Below, one piece after another: positions 50,707 through 59,934 of a stretch of 64,000 bases of DNA. This stretch comes from Bacteroidales bacterium (GTDB taxonomy: Bacteria; Bacteroidota; Bacteroidia; Bacteroidales; Bacteroidaceae), in the NCBI GenBank assembly GCA_030528715.1, contig JAUMYJ010000002.1, positions 1 through 64,000 of the forward strand. Reading direction: 5' to 3'. A program made the translations under genes and the position numbers. Each line of letters begins with the position of its first letter. The stretch's first letter is position 1. The notes beneath the pieces are model-generated. The model did no database searches. It was not told the DNA's origin and saw only the letters and a list, made by a program, of their open reading frames with translations.

Positions 50707-51777
50707 CTAATAGAGGGCTTCGTATAAGCCTGCTATGCGCTGCCAATAATAGCGTCTTTGGGCTATTTCGGCCATAGCTTCGCCCGTACGTGGTGCTTGA
50801 ATGAGCAGTGCTTCAAGTTCACTTGCCGTTTTGAAATAGTGCGCCTTATGCTCGGTAGTTTCTCGATTATACACCACATCGTAGGCTAAGATAGGCTTTC
50901 CAAACTGCATGGCCTCTACCAGCGAGGGGTTGGTGCCACCAGCACTATGCCCATGAATGTAGTAACGGCAATGACGACGTAGGGTATAAAGCACATCAAG
51001 CTGATAAACGGCCTCAACACATCGAATGTTGGGGTAGGCTGAATAGCGTTTGCGTAGGCTACGGCTATAGCGGCTTCGCTGCCAGTTGCCCACAAACACA
51101 AGTGTCATGCCCGAGCGTGCAAAGGCTTCGAGTATGAGGTGGGTGTTGTTTTCGGGTTCGATGCGACACACACTAATAGCATAGCCATCGGGTGTAAGGT
51201 GGTATTCGCTCAAAATACGTTCTTGAAGTGCTGCATCTACGTGACATAACACATGGTCACCACCATAGGCTATGAGCTGTGAATGCTTGCCATAAGTGGC
51301 TGAGATATAATCTTGTATGCCCTTATTGTCAGCTACAATAGCATCAGCATAGCGTACGGCCAAGGCTTCGCTCGTACGCAAAAACCACTTGGTAACTCTC
51401 CCCCACTTGGCGCGTTGGTGTTCTAGGCCATCGATATTGATGACTATGCGGCCACGGAAGAGTAGACGAAATAAAGGCAAGAAAATGCAGCCCGACACCC
51501 CCAGTATTAGTACAGTGTCAAAGCCACGCAACGCAACGCATAGCGATAGTATATCGTAGGGTATGCTCTGCACACCATTGGCACGGAAGAATGGTACGTA
51601 ACGTAGCTGCGCACCGCGATACGTCATAGGGCGGTCAATACTATCTTTGGCACTGCAAAAGATGGTGTATTGCACGTGGCCAGAACAATGCTTACCGATA
51701 AAGTTTTCGACCAAAGTCTCAAACCCGCCATATTTGGCTGGAACACCTTGGATACCTATAATGGCTACTTGCTTCAT
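50707..51777 (-). CDS. Glycosyltransferase, DUF1972/GT4 type (rhamnosyl- or fucosyltransferase-like)
   Basis: A 356-aa retaining glycosyltransferase of the GT-B fold. The N-terminal VAIIGIQGVPAKYGGFETLVENF is the DUF1972 signature. The C-terminal donor-binding part has VCRIEPENNTHLILEAFA and GTNPSLVEAMQFGKPILAYDV, with the E-x7-E pattern modified. Such proteins add a deoxy sugar to the polysaccharide repeat. It is the last gene of the minus-strand polysaccharide locus, separated from the APH-like gene by 98 bp that include a repeat array. Confidence 0.85.
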   Translation of the reverse strand: MKQVAIIGIQGVPAKYGGFETLVENFIGKHCSGHVQYTIFCSAKDSIDRPMTYRGAQLRYVPFFRANGVQSIPYDILSLCVALRGFDTVLILGVSGCIFLPLFRLLFRGRIVINIDGLEHQRAKWGRVTKWFLRTSEALAVRYADAIVADNKGIQDYISATYGKHSQLIAYGGDHVLCHVDAALQERILSEYHLTPDGYAISVCRIEPENNTHLILEAFARSGMTLVFVGNWQRSRYSRSLRKRYSAYPNIRCVEAVYQLDVLYTLRRHCRYYIHGHSAGGTNPSLVEAMQFGKPILAYDVVYNRETTEHKAHYFKTASELEALLIQAPRTGEAMAEIAQRRYYWQRIAGLYEALY

Positions 51778-51831
51778 ACGTTTATAGAATTAAGGAGAAG
51801 TCAGTAAGAGGATTATGTTGTCTTATGTACG

Positions 51832-51879
51832 TTATACAGCTGTACAGCGCGCACTATACACGTGTGCAACGGCCGCTAT
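51832..51879. repeat. 22-bp intergenic repeat array
   Basis: Units ACAGCTGTACAGC... (51836-51857) and ACACGTGTGCAAC... (51858-51879) share the tail GC(A/G)CTAT or CCGCTAT, and TTATAC, CTATAC and CTATAT recur exactly every 22 bp at 51832, 51854 and 51876. A degenerate copy may precede from 51810. TTATACAGCTGTACA is identical to 26357-26371. Confidence 0.65.
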
Positions 51880-53006
51880 ATAGCATTTTGCCCCAAGAGC
51901 ATGCGAAGAAGGTCAAGCCACAAGGCCATGCTTCGCACGATATCGCCTTCAAAGCGGCCACGTTCGCGGTGGGTGTAGTGAGCGATGACCGCTAATAGGT
52001 AGGCCGTATAGCTCGTGGCTATATCATGTGGGGCAAAAAGTCCACAGGCTTGAGCATCGACCTTGTAGTGTAACAGGATATCGGCAGCCGAACGCCCTTG
52101 GGCGAAGATGGCTGTTTGGGTGTAAAAATGCCAATAGTCGAGGTATGGCGGGTAAGTACGTCGGGCATATTCGAGATCAAAAGCATAGAGTACACCACGC
52201 TCAATGTAGGTGTTCCAAGGTGTGAAATCGCCATGGTAGAAGCCATAGCACACATTACTGCCACATAGCGTAAATTGCTGTTCTACGGCATGCTTCAAGA
52301 GTGTTTGGTCTTGGGCAGAAAAGCTATGGAAGTGGCTGCTTAGGTAGTGCAAATCTGTATAAAAATCAGTTTGCTCAAAGGGCAGAAATTGTTTGGTCTG
52401 CGCGTATATCGTTTTGAGAAAATTGGAGGTACGACTGCTCCAATGGTGGTCGGTCGTAGCGTGAATTGTCTTGGCAGTGCTCTGTATAAATACCCCTACC
52501 CCCTCGGTAAGTGTACCACAAAACAAGCATTGTGGCACATGCATCACACCCCGTGTGGCGAGGTAACGCATGGTATCAGCCTCACGTTCAAAGAGACCGA
52601 CAACCTCAGTATTGTCACTAACCTTTGCGTAGCCTAGGATTTGGTGGCCACGACTAATCTGTATGGTAAACTTTTGGTGTACGCAGGGTGTACCACAAAA
52701 GATGGCAAAAGCAAGTGGCTCTGTACCAAAGTGTGTTTCGAGCTGTGCTTTAAAAGCTGGTGTAAGCGTGAGCCTCATACGCTCTGCACGCACTGCATGC
52801 TGTACCGCCTTAATGCGATATAGGTAGGGAAATAACCATTTTAAGAGTTTGCCTTTTAGGCCACTAGGCTGATAAAGCTGCAAGGCCACACCCATGTCCT
52901 GTTCAGGCATCACCCAACGCTTGCCATCGGCATTAGCAAAACTTAAAAAAGGGCTGCCATCGGAAGACACCGTAGCAATGGTAGGTAAGAGGTGAGGGAT
53001 ATGCAT
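51876..53006 (-). CDS. APH-like phosphotransferase in the polysaccharide locus
   Basis: A 376-aa protein with the aminoglycoside/choline kinase fold signature. The Brenner-type motif is YHGDFTPWN (about residue 265), followed by the Mg-binding FDLEYARRTYPPYLDYWHF. The N-lobe has a possible ATP lysine in LGYAKVSD and a following glutamate in EREADTMRYL. No membrane segment is seen. In this context it may phosphorylate a glycan or lipid-linked sugar rather than an antibiotic; this is inference. It is 3 bp from the next upstream gene. A repeat array overlaps its end. Confidence 0.6.
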   Translation of the reverse strand: MHIPHLLPTIATVSSDGSPFLSFANADGKRWVMPEQDMGVALQLYQPSGLKGKLLKWLFPYLYRIKAVQHAVRAERMRLTLTPAFKAQLETHFGTEPLAFAIFCGTPCVHQKFTIQISRGHQILGYAKVSDNTEVVGLFEREADTMRYLATRGVMHVPQCLFCGTLTEGVGVFIQSTAKTIHATTDHHWSSRTSNFLKTIYAQTKQFLPFEQTDFYTDLHYLSSHFHSFSAQDQTLLKHAVEQQFTLCGSNVCYGFYHGDFTPWNTYIERGVLYAFDLEYARRTYPPYLDYWHFYTQTAIFAQGRSAADILLHYKVDAQACGLFAPHDIATSYTAYLLAVIAHYTHRERGRFEGDIVRSMALWLDLLRMLLGQNAI

Positions 53007-53009
53007 GGG

Positions 53010-54254
53010 TTAGTGTTGTAGGTGATTATGCCAAGCAGTAAGTATAGCGTCTCGAATTTCACGCCCTCTTGCTTCCCATGTAAACTTAATACCAGCAGCC
53101 CGAGCTCGATCACCTAGCTGTTGACGTATGGTGGTATCAGTTAATGCAAGAATTCCTTGGGCTAATTGGCTAATAGTGGTAGCTCGATCTGAGCGTGGCA
53201 CCACGATAGCATAATCGTTAGAAAAGTAGCGTGTGTAACCTGTGGTATCAATACATAAGAGAGGTTTCCCCATAGCCATACTATCAAATGACACAGTAAC
53301 TGCACCTTCTTTAAGCGAAGCATTGATGACAGCATCACTTTGGTACATATAAAGGTAGTAGGCTGTCATTGGTACATAGCCAGCAAATGTGATGTGCGCC
53401 CTTAGCTTGTGTGTGTCTACAAGTGCTTGTAAACGGTGGCAGTCTATGCCATCGCCCACAATGGTAAGGTGGATGTTGGCATTGTGTTTTACAGCCTCGG
53501 CCATGGCCTCAATGATGAGGTCAAATCCACGCCAGGCATCTAAACGACCAATGGTAACAAAGGTAGTATGCTGGTGGTTGACTTTCTCTCCCGTAAGCTG
53601 TTGTATTTGTTTAGTGGCATCTACGGCGACATCGGTAAAGAGAATAGCCTTGTGGCGATACTTTGAGGGTACGAGAGAGCGTGTAATCTCGGTCTTGCAT
53701 AATATCAAGTTGGCTTGACTGCAACGCAGGCGAAAACTTGGCGACAGACGCATTAGGCGGACTATAACACGGCGTATGAATTCTAAGCGTCTTGAAGATT
53801 TGTCGTAGTGCTGTGAATACTCCGAGGGGATGGTTTCTAAGCCTCCCACAGGTCCCCAGATGAAGAATTGTCGTTGACCATAGCTGCTAACTTTCCACAT
53901 GACATTGCCATAGGTCACGTGATGAAATATTTTTATAGCATGCTTCTGCATCACGCGTTTTACGATGCGGTCAGAAAAATACTGCCACAAGTTGTAATAA
54001 ATGCGTACACCCTTCATTCCTCGCTTCCAAAAGCGTGCCCACTGTGGTAAATCGTAGTAATAAAAGTGAATGTGGCTATACTCAGGGTGAACAGCAACCC
54101 ACGGTTCTATCGTGTGTTTATTGCTGGCTCGTGTTAGGACATACAGATCGAAATACTTCGACATTTCCAACACCCAATGCCACCCTACTCCAATCTCACT
54201 GCCTAAATCGGGTTCGCAAGCATAAGCTGAGACGAAGATTTTGAGTCGTTGCAT
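53010..54254 (-). CDS. Glycosyltransferase family 4
   Basis: A 414-aa GT-B enzyme beginning MQRLKIFVSAYACEPDLGSEIGVGW, a GT4 start. The donor site shows TIGRLDAWRGFDLIIEAMAEA, LTIVGDGIDCHRLQALVD and NASLKEGAVTVSFDSMAMGKPLLCID (the E-x7-E region). The start is placed at MQRLKIF, after which 13 bp separate it from the upstream gene. A longer frame would overlap that gene. The sugar is unknown. Confidence 0.85.
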   Translation of the reverse strand: MQRLKIFVSAYACEPDLGSEIGVGWHWVLEMSKYFDLYVLTRASNKHTIEPWVAVHPEYSHIHFYYYDLPQWARFWKRGMKGVRIYYNLWQYFSDRIVKRVMQKHAIKIFHHVTYGNVMWKVSSYGQRQFFIWGPVGGLETIPSEYSQHYDKSSRRLEFIRRVIVRLMRLSPSFRLRCSQANLILCKTEITRSLVPSKYRHKAILFTDVAVDATKQIQQLTGEKVNHQHTTFVTIGRLDAWRGFDLIIEAMAEAVKHNANIHLTIVGDGIDCHRLQALVDTHKLRAHITFAGYVPMTAYYLYMYQSDAVINASLKEGAVTVSFDSMAMGKPLLCIDTTGYTRYFSNDYAIVVPRSDRATTISQLAQGILALTDTTIRQQLGDRARAAGIKFTWEARGREIRDAILTAWHNHLQH

Positions 54255-54267
54255 AGTGATTGCTATA

Positions 54268-55281
54268 TTAGTTGGTGTCCTGTGTACATAGGTAGCCATA
54301 GTAGGTTAGTTGTCCATCGGCAGTTCTAGCACGCCAAGGTGTCTTGTAGGAGAGTTTGAAAACCCATGTGTCAGCGCATAGTGCTTGATAATCTGATTGA
54401 TTAAAAGGCGTATTAAGTTTGAGGTGTAATTGATTACGTTTAACGTTGTTTTCAGGGATAGCGTCAAACATAGCCTTTACATGAGCGTTCTTGCGATAGG
54501 CAAAATCATAGAGGTAGTCGATAAATGAATAAAAAGGCCATAATTTATCTGTAACTACAGCACACATAAGGTCTTTCATAAAAACAAAAGGTGGATTGTT
54601 GTGCAGGTTGGTACCAAGGCTGTAACCACACCAGCGAGAATTGCTCCACATGGGTAGTGGTGCTTGTGACATCGTACGTGTTGACCAAATGGCCTGATTA
54701 TACACTTCGTCGGGTAGTTCTTGTGTGACCCAACAGGTGCTATCCAGCCAATAGCCACCATGTGCTGCTAGTAGACTTACGCGGATAATGTCGCTAAATG
54801 AAGTGAATGTGATGATGCCTGCTTCAACTTTGTCTACGACAGATTGAGGTATGTTACAATAAGATTGGAAGTTATCTTTTGTAATCAGTATGACATTATT
54901 GTTGTTGCGTAGTAACTGACGGTAACAACTACGTACGAGTTCGGGCATGCTCTCTTCTCCTTGCCACCAAAATACCCAAATAAAGTAGTCTTTTCGTGTG
55001 ACGTATTGGTCGGGTGTTGGCATGGGAGCTTGTTCTAGTCGGGATATGATTGTAGGATAGTGATGGCTTAAATATTTGTCCATCCATGAGGTTATTCGTC
55101 GCATTGCCATAAATTGTAAGCGACGTAGTGGAGGAAAATAGTTTCCAATCCACCACATGGTGTTGTAGAAGGCTAAGGTAAATGAAAAATGTCGCCATTG
55201 GACAATAAAGTCATTGATGATCATCATAAGGCGTGACCATACTTTATGCCACTTTGTCTGTGTTGTGAAGTTTTGTGCCAT
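54268..55281 (-). CDS. Capsular polysaccharide synthesis glycosyltransferase (Caps_synth type)
   Basis: A 337-aa protein with the pattern of GT32-like sugar transferases: YFIWVFWWQGEESMPELVRSCYRQLL, then TSFSDIIRVSLLAAHGGYWLDSTCWVTQELP. The DST in place of the usual DxD is common in the Caps_synth family. No signal peptide; cytoplasmic. It lies 13 bp before the GT4 gene and 12 bp after the kinase-fusion gene. Confidence 0.78.
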   Translation of the reverse strand: MAQNFTTQTKWHKVWSRLMMIINDFIVQWRHFSFTLAFYNTMWWIGNYFPPLRRLQFMAMRRITSWMDKYLSHHYPTIISRLEQAPMPTPDQYVTRKDYFIWVFWWQGEESMPELVRSCYRQLLRNNNNVILITKDNFQSYCNIPQSVVDKVEAGIITFTSFSDIIRVSLLAAHGGYWLDSTCWVTQELPDEVYNQAIWSTRTMSQAPLPMWSNSRWCGYSLGTNLHNNPPFVFMKDLMCAVVTDKLWPFYSFIDYLYDFAYRKNAHVKAMFDAIPENNVKRNQLHLKLNTPFNQSDYQALCADTWVFKLSYKTPWRARTADGQLTYYGYLCTQDTN

Positions 55282-55293
55282 AATGACATAATT

Positions 55294-56610
55294 TTAATTT
55301 AATCGACGAAGGTTGCGCTCATGTTGCTTTGCAAAAATGATACGTAAAATCTTTGCAACAGCTGCTTGAGGTGTCGTGTCGTTGATGATCTTATAGTAGT
55401 TTGGTTTATGCTTGAGGTAGTCTATTTTACGGTTGATTTCAGCTATACTTTGGGCATCCAGCTCTTGCTTACGCGCTAAGATTGTATCGGTCTTAGCTGT
55501 TAATAAGATGTTGTAGTCGAGTGATGGGATGAAGAGCTTGCCAAAGGTATAGAGAAATTTTGTGCTTAAATTTATGCGGCTACGGCGACTATCACAAATG
55601 ATGTCTGTGAAGTAGCGGTCGAAGATGACCAAATAGGTTATGCGAGTAAGGCTCTTGACTTTGAACCAATAGCCTAATATATAGTCTGTAGTGTAGTAGG
55701 CTAGACGTAGCAATGAGCTAAATGTGCCTGTTTTTTTACCACGGTGTGGTTGGCTGTAATTACGATCCACTTCTTTTTTAACACCAATACTTTGTGCCAT
55801 ATCTCCTAAATTTCCAAAGAGTTGTGGTCGGAAGTGATAATAAGCATGAGCTGTGTGAAAGATACTACCAAAATTCTCTATAAGTAGGTTGATGATGGTA
55901 GTTTTACCTGAACCATCAGGACCTGTGAACCCAATGGAGAAACCCGTGTTAGAGCAGAGGTAGTTTTTGATATGATGATACTCAAACGAGAGGTAGCTGC
56001 TTAAAACACCAAGTCCATAGCGTTTGAAGTTAGTTTTTAATAGGGCAAGGAGTGCCTCTTTGCGATTCAGTTTGTCACATGCATCAAGAGAGGGAGTGTT
56101 GAAAATCTTTTGAATAGTGGTTTGTACCACTGGCTCCTGCTCTACACTATGGCGGACGTCAGCATATTTTGGGGGGTATTTTGCACCTACGGAACGACAA
56201 TAGGTATATTTGTCAAGAAATGCATAAGCTGGTGATACGTGGTAAAGTGTACCATTGAATTGACGATCTGCTAAAATGGTCTCATTGTCAAGTAGCCTCA
56301 ATCCAAATACAGAAGTATGGAAGAAAAAATCAAGTTGCAGCGTTTCTATGCTATCATCTTCGTGTATTATACCACAAACAAATGTCACCAAACGGTCACT
56401 ATTAAGATAGGTCACGATGTGCCAGCCAGTACTCTCGATGAGTTTGACCAAGTTCATGCGAATTTTCAAGAAATCTTTTTGAAGGATAGCAATATCTATG
56501 TCGCGACTAGGATTGTACTCGGGCAATCCTTCATAGTTGCGCAATATAGCATACTTGGTCGTGGTATTGAGATAGTGGATGATGGTGGTTAGAAATACAA
56601 GTGTATTCAT
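55294..56610 (-). CDS. Nucleotidyltransferase-like and thymidylate-kinase-like fusion
   Basis: A 438-aa two-part protein. Residues about 15-160 resemble a nucleotidyltransferase fold (ILRNYEGLPEYNPSRDIDIAIL, with D-x-D). Residues about 220-430 form a P-loop kinase of the thymidylate-kinase type (SIGFTGPDGSGKTTIINLL, then YLVIFDRYFTDIICDSRRSRI and a LID-like basic helix). Similar proteins occur in polysaccharide loci of several phyla, where the substrate is not established. Codons are AT-rich compared with the left part of the window. Confidence 0.68.
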   Translation of the reverse strand: MNTLVFLTTIIHYLNTTTKYAILRNYEGLPEYNPSRDIDIAILQKDFLKIRMNLVKLIESTGWHIVTYLNSDRLVTFVCGIIHEDDSIETLQLDFFFHTSVFGLRLLDNETILADRQFNGTLYHVSPAYAFLDKYTYCRSVGAKYPPKYADVRHSVEQEPVVQTTIQKIFNTPSLDACDKLNRKEALLALLKTNFKRYGLGVLSSYLSFEYHHIKNYLCSNTGFSIGFTGPDGSGKTTIINLLIENFGSIFHTAHAYYHFRPQLFGNLGDMAQSIGVKKEVDRNYSQPHRGKKTGTFSSLLRLAYYTTDYILGYWFKVKSLTRITYLVIFDRYFTDIICDSRRSRINLSTKFLYTFGKLFIPSLDYNILLTAKTDTILARKQELDAQSIAEINRKIDYLKHKPNYYKIINDTTPQAAVAKILRIIFAKQHERNLRRLN

Positions 56611-56638
56611 TGCAATGTGATATGATGTGACTTGAAAA

Positions 56639-57616
56639 TTAGCGATACTTATGAAGTAAGTTGTGCTTTATTTTGTCAAGAAAGTAACTAGGACTAGCGC
56701 ATATAGACTGGCATAAAAGTAATAAACCGCTGAAATACTTCCCTTTACGTAAATTGTAATATCCCATGCGGAGCATATCAGCAGCTTTAGCTTCGCTTTT
56801 TAACTGTTGATATCTTTCAGGTGTAAGTTGAGCATAAAAATCAATGAAGCTCATATCGTTTTTGCCTTGTCGCCGACGTTTAAGATTTTGTTTGACGTGA
56901 CGCATGCGTAGTAGCATCGGCAATGTATTTGCGGATAAACTTTGTATATGTTTTCTGTAGTGGTATAATACTTCTGGAATTACGATGATTGCTTTGTTTT
57001 GTTTATACAAATCGCTCATGCGTGTCCAGAGATCTAGATCCTCACAATAGTCTTGATAACGTGGTTTTCCTATAGGAAATCCCTCTATGTTATGACCGCC
57101 TACAGAAAGAGCTAACTCACGATCAAAAATAGCAATTGCTGGCATAAAAATAAGTTTCTCTTTCTCTGCTTTACTATAAAAACTCTTTTTAGTAGTCTCT
57201 CCTAAGTAGATACCACCAGCGATAGGTTTTCCCTCATCATTGATATAGTCCATATAGCAACCAACTGCCATTAAATCATTGTCAGAGGTGATTTTTGTGT
57301 AGAGTTTTTCTACGAGTGTATTTACGGGGAGGTCGTCAGCATCTACAAAAAGGAGATATTGGGTTTGTGCATATTGTTCTGCTTTATGGCGCATGGCTGC
57401 AAGACCCTTGTTCTCGTTGTGGCGTATGAGTTCGTATTGACGTGGATGTATGTTAAAAAAATGTTCTACACAATTAGCACAATTATCGGTAGAACAGTCG
57501 TCAAGAATGAGCAGATGAAAATCTTGTTTCGTTTGTGCTAGAATACACTGCAAAGTCTCGGTAATGTAATCCTCGGCATTATACATGCAGATGGCTAAGG
57601 TTAGGTCAGTAGGCAT
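56639..57616 (-). CDS. Glycosyltransferase family 2
   Basis: A 325-aa GT-A enzyme. The start MPTDLTLAICMYNAEDYITETLQCIL has the GT2 N-terminal pattern, with DDCSTDNC and the DxD motif YLLFVDADDLPVN. The acceptor region is less conserved, with RYQDYCEDLDLWTRM (an ED motif). The start at 57616 is chosen since the earlier codons lack similarity. The 28-bp gap downstream and 170-bp gap upstream show nothing else. Confidence 0.88.
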   Translation of the reverse strand: MPTDLTLAICMYNAEDYITETLQCILAQTKQDFHLLILDDCSTDNCANCVEHFFNIHPRQYELIRHNENKGLAAMRHKAEQYAQTQYLLFVDADDLPVNTLVEKLYTKITSDNDLMAVGCYMDYINDEGKPIAGGIYLGETTKKSFYSKAEKEKLIFMPAIAIFDRELALSVGGHNIEGFPIGKPRYQDYCEDLDLWTRMSDLYKQNKAIIVIPEVLYHYRKHIQSLSANTLPMLLRMRHVKQNLKRRRQGKNDMSFIDFYAQLTPERYQQLKSEAKAADMLRMGYYNLRKGKYFSGLLLLCQSICASPSYFLDKIKHNLLHKYR

Positions 57617-57785
57617 ATCAATTTGTGAACTAAGGTAACCAGGGATGTCTATTCTGATATACAATACGTTTAAAAACTCCCGTCATGAAGGTAGTCTATA
57701 AGGTGCTGTATCGTGTCTTGTCTGTGAATAAAGGAAGTGTAATTTGGAGGAAGTACTGTGAGTTGTATTATATGTTCATGCTATA

Positions 57786-59039
57786 TCAGTTTGGTGTCTT
57801 TGTGGTAAGTTGTTCTAAAGCCTCTTCGTATTCGTGAGAAGGAATGGCGTGCTTACGATGCTTATCTAAGAAGTATTTACTACTTGCTAAAAGCATATAT
57901 GCCCCCCAAGCATAGTCTATATTGCCAAGTGAGAAACCAAAAATAACAATAAAAAAACTAGTTTCTACACTCCAGAACTTCCAGATAATACTAGTATAGG
58001 CTAGGCATATAGATAAAATTAAAGCGATAAAACCATACTGCATTAATATTCCATGTTTTGCTTCATACATTCCTTTAATCGTAAGTTTTCCTTTCTGAAG
58101 GGTACCTTGTCCTAGCCAAGTTTCTTGGGCTGTGAGGTCGGTTTTAGTCAGCGTATTTATCAAAGGTATGATACGTACAGCTGCTGAACCATCTGTTTCG
58201 ATAACGTTGTCTGTATTCAATGTTGTAGTTGCGTGGGCAGTCTTAATAGCACGCTGTAAGCTCTTATTTTCTATCTGATAAATAAACGAGAAAGCGACTA
58301 TCATTAGTGGAATAAGGACTACGGCATTTTTTAGTCTAATGAAAAACAAGCTTAATAATGCCAAACAGATATAGGCTGTACCAGAACCCATAGTTATCAT
58401 ACTCCATAAAAAGAGCAAGGTTACCCAGCGATTTCGTCTATTTATAAGTTGTGTTAGTGAAGGCTTTTTGCCATAAGTGATTTGTAAGCATCTCAGGTAG
58501 CATAGGTAAGCTACTGCCATAATGCGTGCAGTGTGACTCGGTTCACGTGTAAGCGATGGGAGTTTATCTACAGATAAGTAAGGTTGCCCTACAAGATTGA
58601 GCAGTGCAAAATGTTTAATACCCATTAGTAGGCATACTTGTTGGCCAATTAATACTACAGAATATCCTATTATTAGAATGCGTAGTAACTTTGTAAAGAA
58701 AGGAAATGTAAATACCCCTCGACGTAATAAAGAGGTATAATATGAAAAGGTTATTAGAAATCCTCCTAAATAAGCTAGTGTTGAAAAGCGCATAGGGGTG
58801 TTATACACAGCAGTCGAGAAGCATACAAGCCAAAAAGCGATAGCTATTAAGAGTGTGCGTGTAGCTATAAAAGGTTGCAGTAAAATCAGTAAGGGTGTTA
58901 GAGCCATTAATCCAACCTTTATAGGACTAATATCATGCCCCTCTAAAGGAAAAAAACGGATACAAAATAACGTCACAATAAATATGGCGATTGAACGACT
59001 TTCAAATAGGCGAAAAGCAACCCTTGAGATTCTATACAT
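57786..59039 (-). CDS. Polysaccharide polymerase candidate (Wzy / O-antigen ligase-like)
   Basis: A 417-aa membrane protein with about ten hydrophobic segments (for example RSIAIFIVTLFCIRFF, FVVLIPLMIVAF, HGILMQYGFIALILSICLAY). A large polar loop lies between the later helices (IENKSLQRAIKTAHATTT to NTLTKTDLTAQETWLGQGTL). Size, topology and place among glycosyltransferases suit a Wzy polymerase, which joins repeat units in the periplasm. Primary sequence is not diagnostic. Confidence 0.62.
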   Translation of the reverse strand: MYRISRVAFRLFESRSIAIFIVTLFCIRFFPLEGHDISPIKVGLMALTPLLILLQPFIATRTLLIAIAFWLVCFSTAVYNTPMRFSTLAYLGGFLITFSYYTSLLRRGVFTFPFFTKLLRILIIGYSVVLIGQQVCLLMGIKHFALLNLVGQPYLSVDKLPSLTREPSHTARIMAVAYLCYLRCLQITYGKKPSLTQLINRRNRWVTLLFLWSMITMGSGTAYICLALLSLFFIRLKNAVVLIPLMIVAFSFIYQIENKSLQRAIKTAHATTTLNTDNVIETDGSAAVRIIPLINTLTKTDLTAQETWLGQGTLQKGKLTIKGMYEAKHGILMQYGFIALILSICLAYTSIIWKFWSVETSFFIVIFGFSLGNIDYAWGAYMLLASSKYFLDKHRKHAIPSHEYEEALEQLTTKTPN

Positions 59040-59060
59040 ATATGATAACTAATAGTTCTG

Positions 59061-59924
59061 TTACTGTTTTTTAAAGCCCTTCCAGTAATTGTAGAGTTTT
59101 AGTAGTGTTATATAAGTGATAAACGAAAACTTTGCTCCGAGTTTTCCCCATTCATTATAACTGCTATATCTATCAATAAAATAGTAGCGTGAGTTTTTCC
59201 AATGCTGTAGACGGAATAATGGGTTTCCTTTTTTTGTCTTGATGTGACGATGTAGAGCATAGACCTCAGGTGTGTAATACATTGTATGTCCAGTGTGTTC
59301 TACTTGTTTTGATAGAATAGCCTCCTCGCAATATAAAAATACGCCCTCGTCAAAAAAGTCGATTTTCTTGAGAAAGTCTATGCGTAATAATAGACAGCAG
59401 CCAGAGACTTTGTAACACACATGGCTACGGGTATAATCGTCTATAAAATCGTATGTATCCGTAGACCTATAGCCGAAAAAATGATAAATCCAAGCCCATG
59501 ACGATAGCCAATTGTCATCGCGTTGTATTGGATTCTGATGTACTCCTTCGGGTGTTACGATGTCGCTGGCCACTACCACGGCATTTGCTTCTTGCTCTAT
59601 GGTATTGACAAGTGTCGCGATATAGTTTTCCTGTGGGAATTCCATATCAGGATTTGCAATCAATGCATATGTATAGCCTTTTTGAGCAGCATAGCGTAGG
59701 CCTATGTTGTTGCCAGCGTTGTAGCCACGATTTTCTTTACTTTCGAGGAGGGTACATTTTGTGTCGGAGCAAATTACACGAAGTGCCGTTAAATCATCTA
59801 TCGAGGAGTTATTGTCGACAATGATGATTTCTAAATCTACCCCCTTTTGTCGCTGCAGAAAAGAGATACACTTAGCACAATCATTATGAGTATTGTAGTT
59901 GAGAATAATAACTGGGATCGTCAT
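59061..59924 (-). CDS. Glycosyltransferase family 2 (rhamnosyltransferase-like)
   Basis: A 287-aa GT2 enzyme: IPVIILNYNTHNDCAKCISFLQ, VDNNSSIDDLTALR, YNAGNNIGLRYAAQKGY and ALIANPDMEFPQ (N-P-D in place of DxD, as in WbbL-type rhamnosyltransferases). CCLLLRIDFLKKIDFFDEGVFLYCEE is the acceptor/base region. Cytoplasmic, with no membrane helix. The donor sugar is not proven; dTDP-rhamnose is suggested by the rfbB gene nearby. Confidence 0.85.
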   Translation of the reverse strand: MTIPVIILNYNTHNDCAKCISFLQRQKGVDLEIIIVDNNSSIDDLTALRVICSDTKCTLLESKENRGYNAGNNIGLRYAAQKGYTYALIANPDMEFPQENYIATLVNTIEQEANAVVVASDIVTPEGVHQNPIQRDDNWLSSWAWIYHFFGYRSTDTYDFIDDYTRSHVCYKVSGCCLLLRIDFLKKIDFFDEGVFLYCEEAILSKQVEHTGHTMYYTPEVYALHRHIKTKKGNPLFRLQHWKNSRYYFIDRYSSYNEWGKLGAKFSFITYITLLKLYNYWKGFKKQ

Positions 59925-59934
59925 CGTATGTCAG

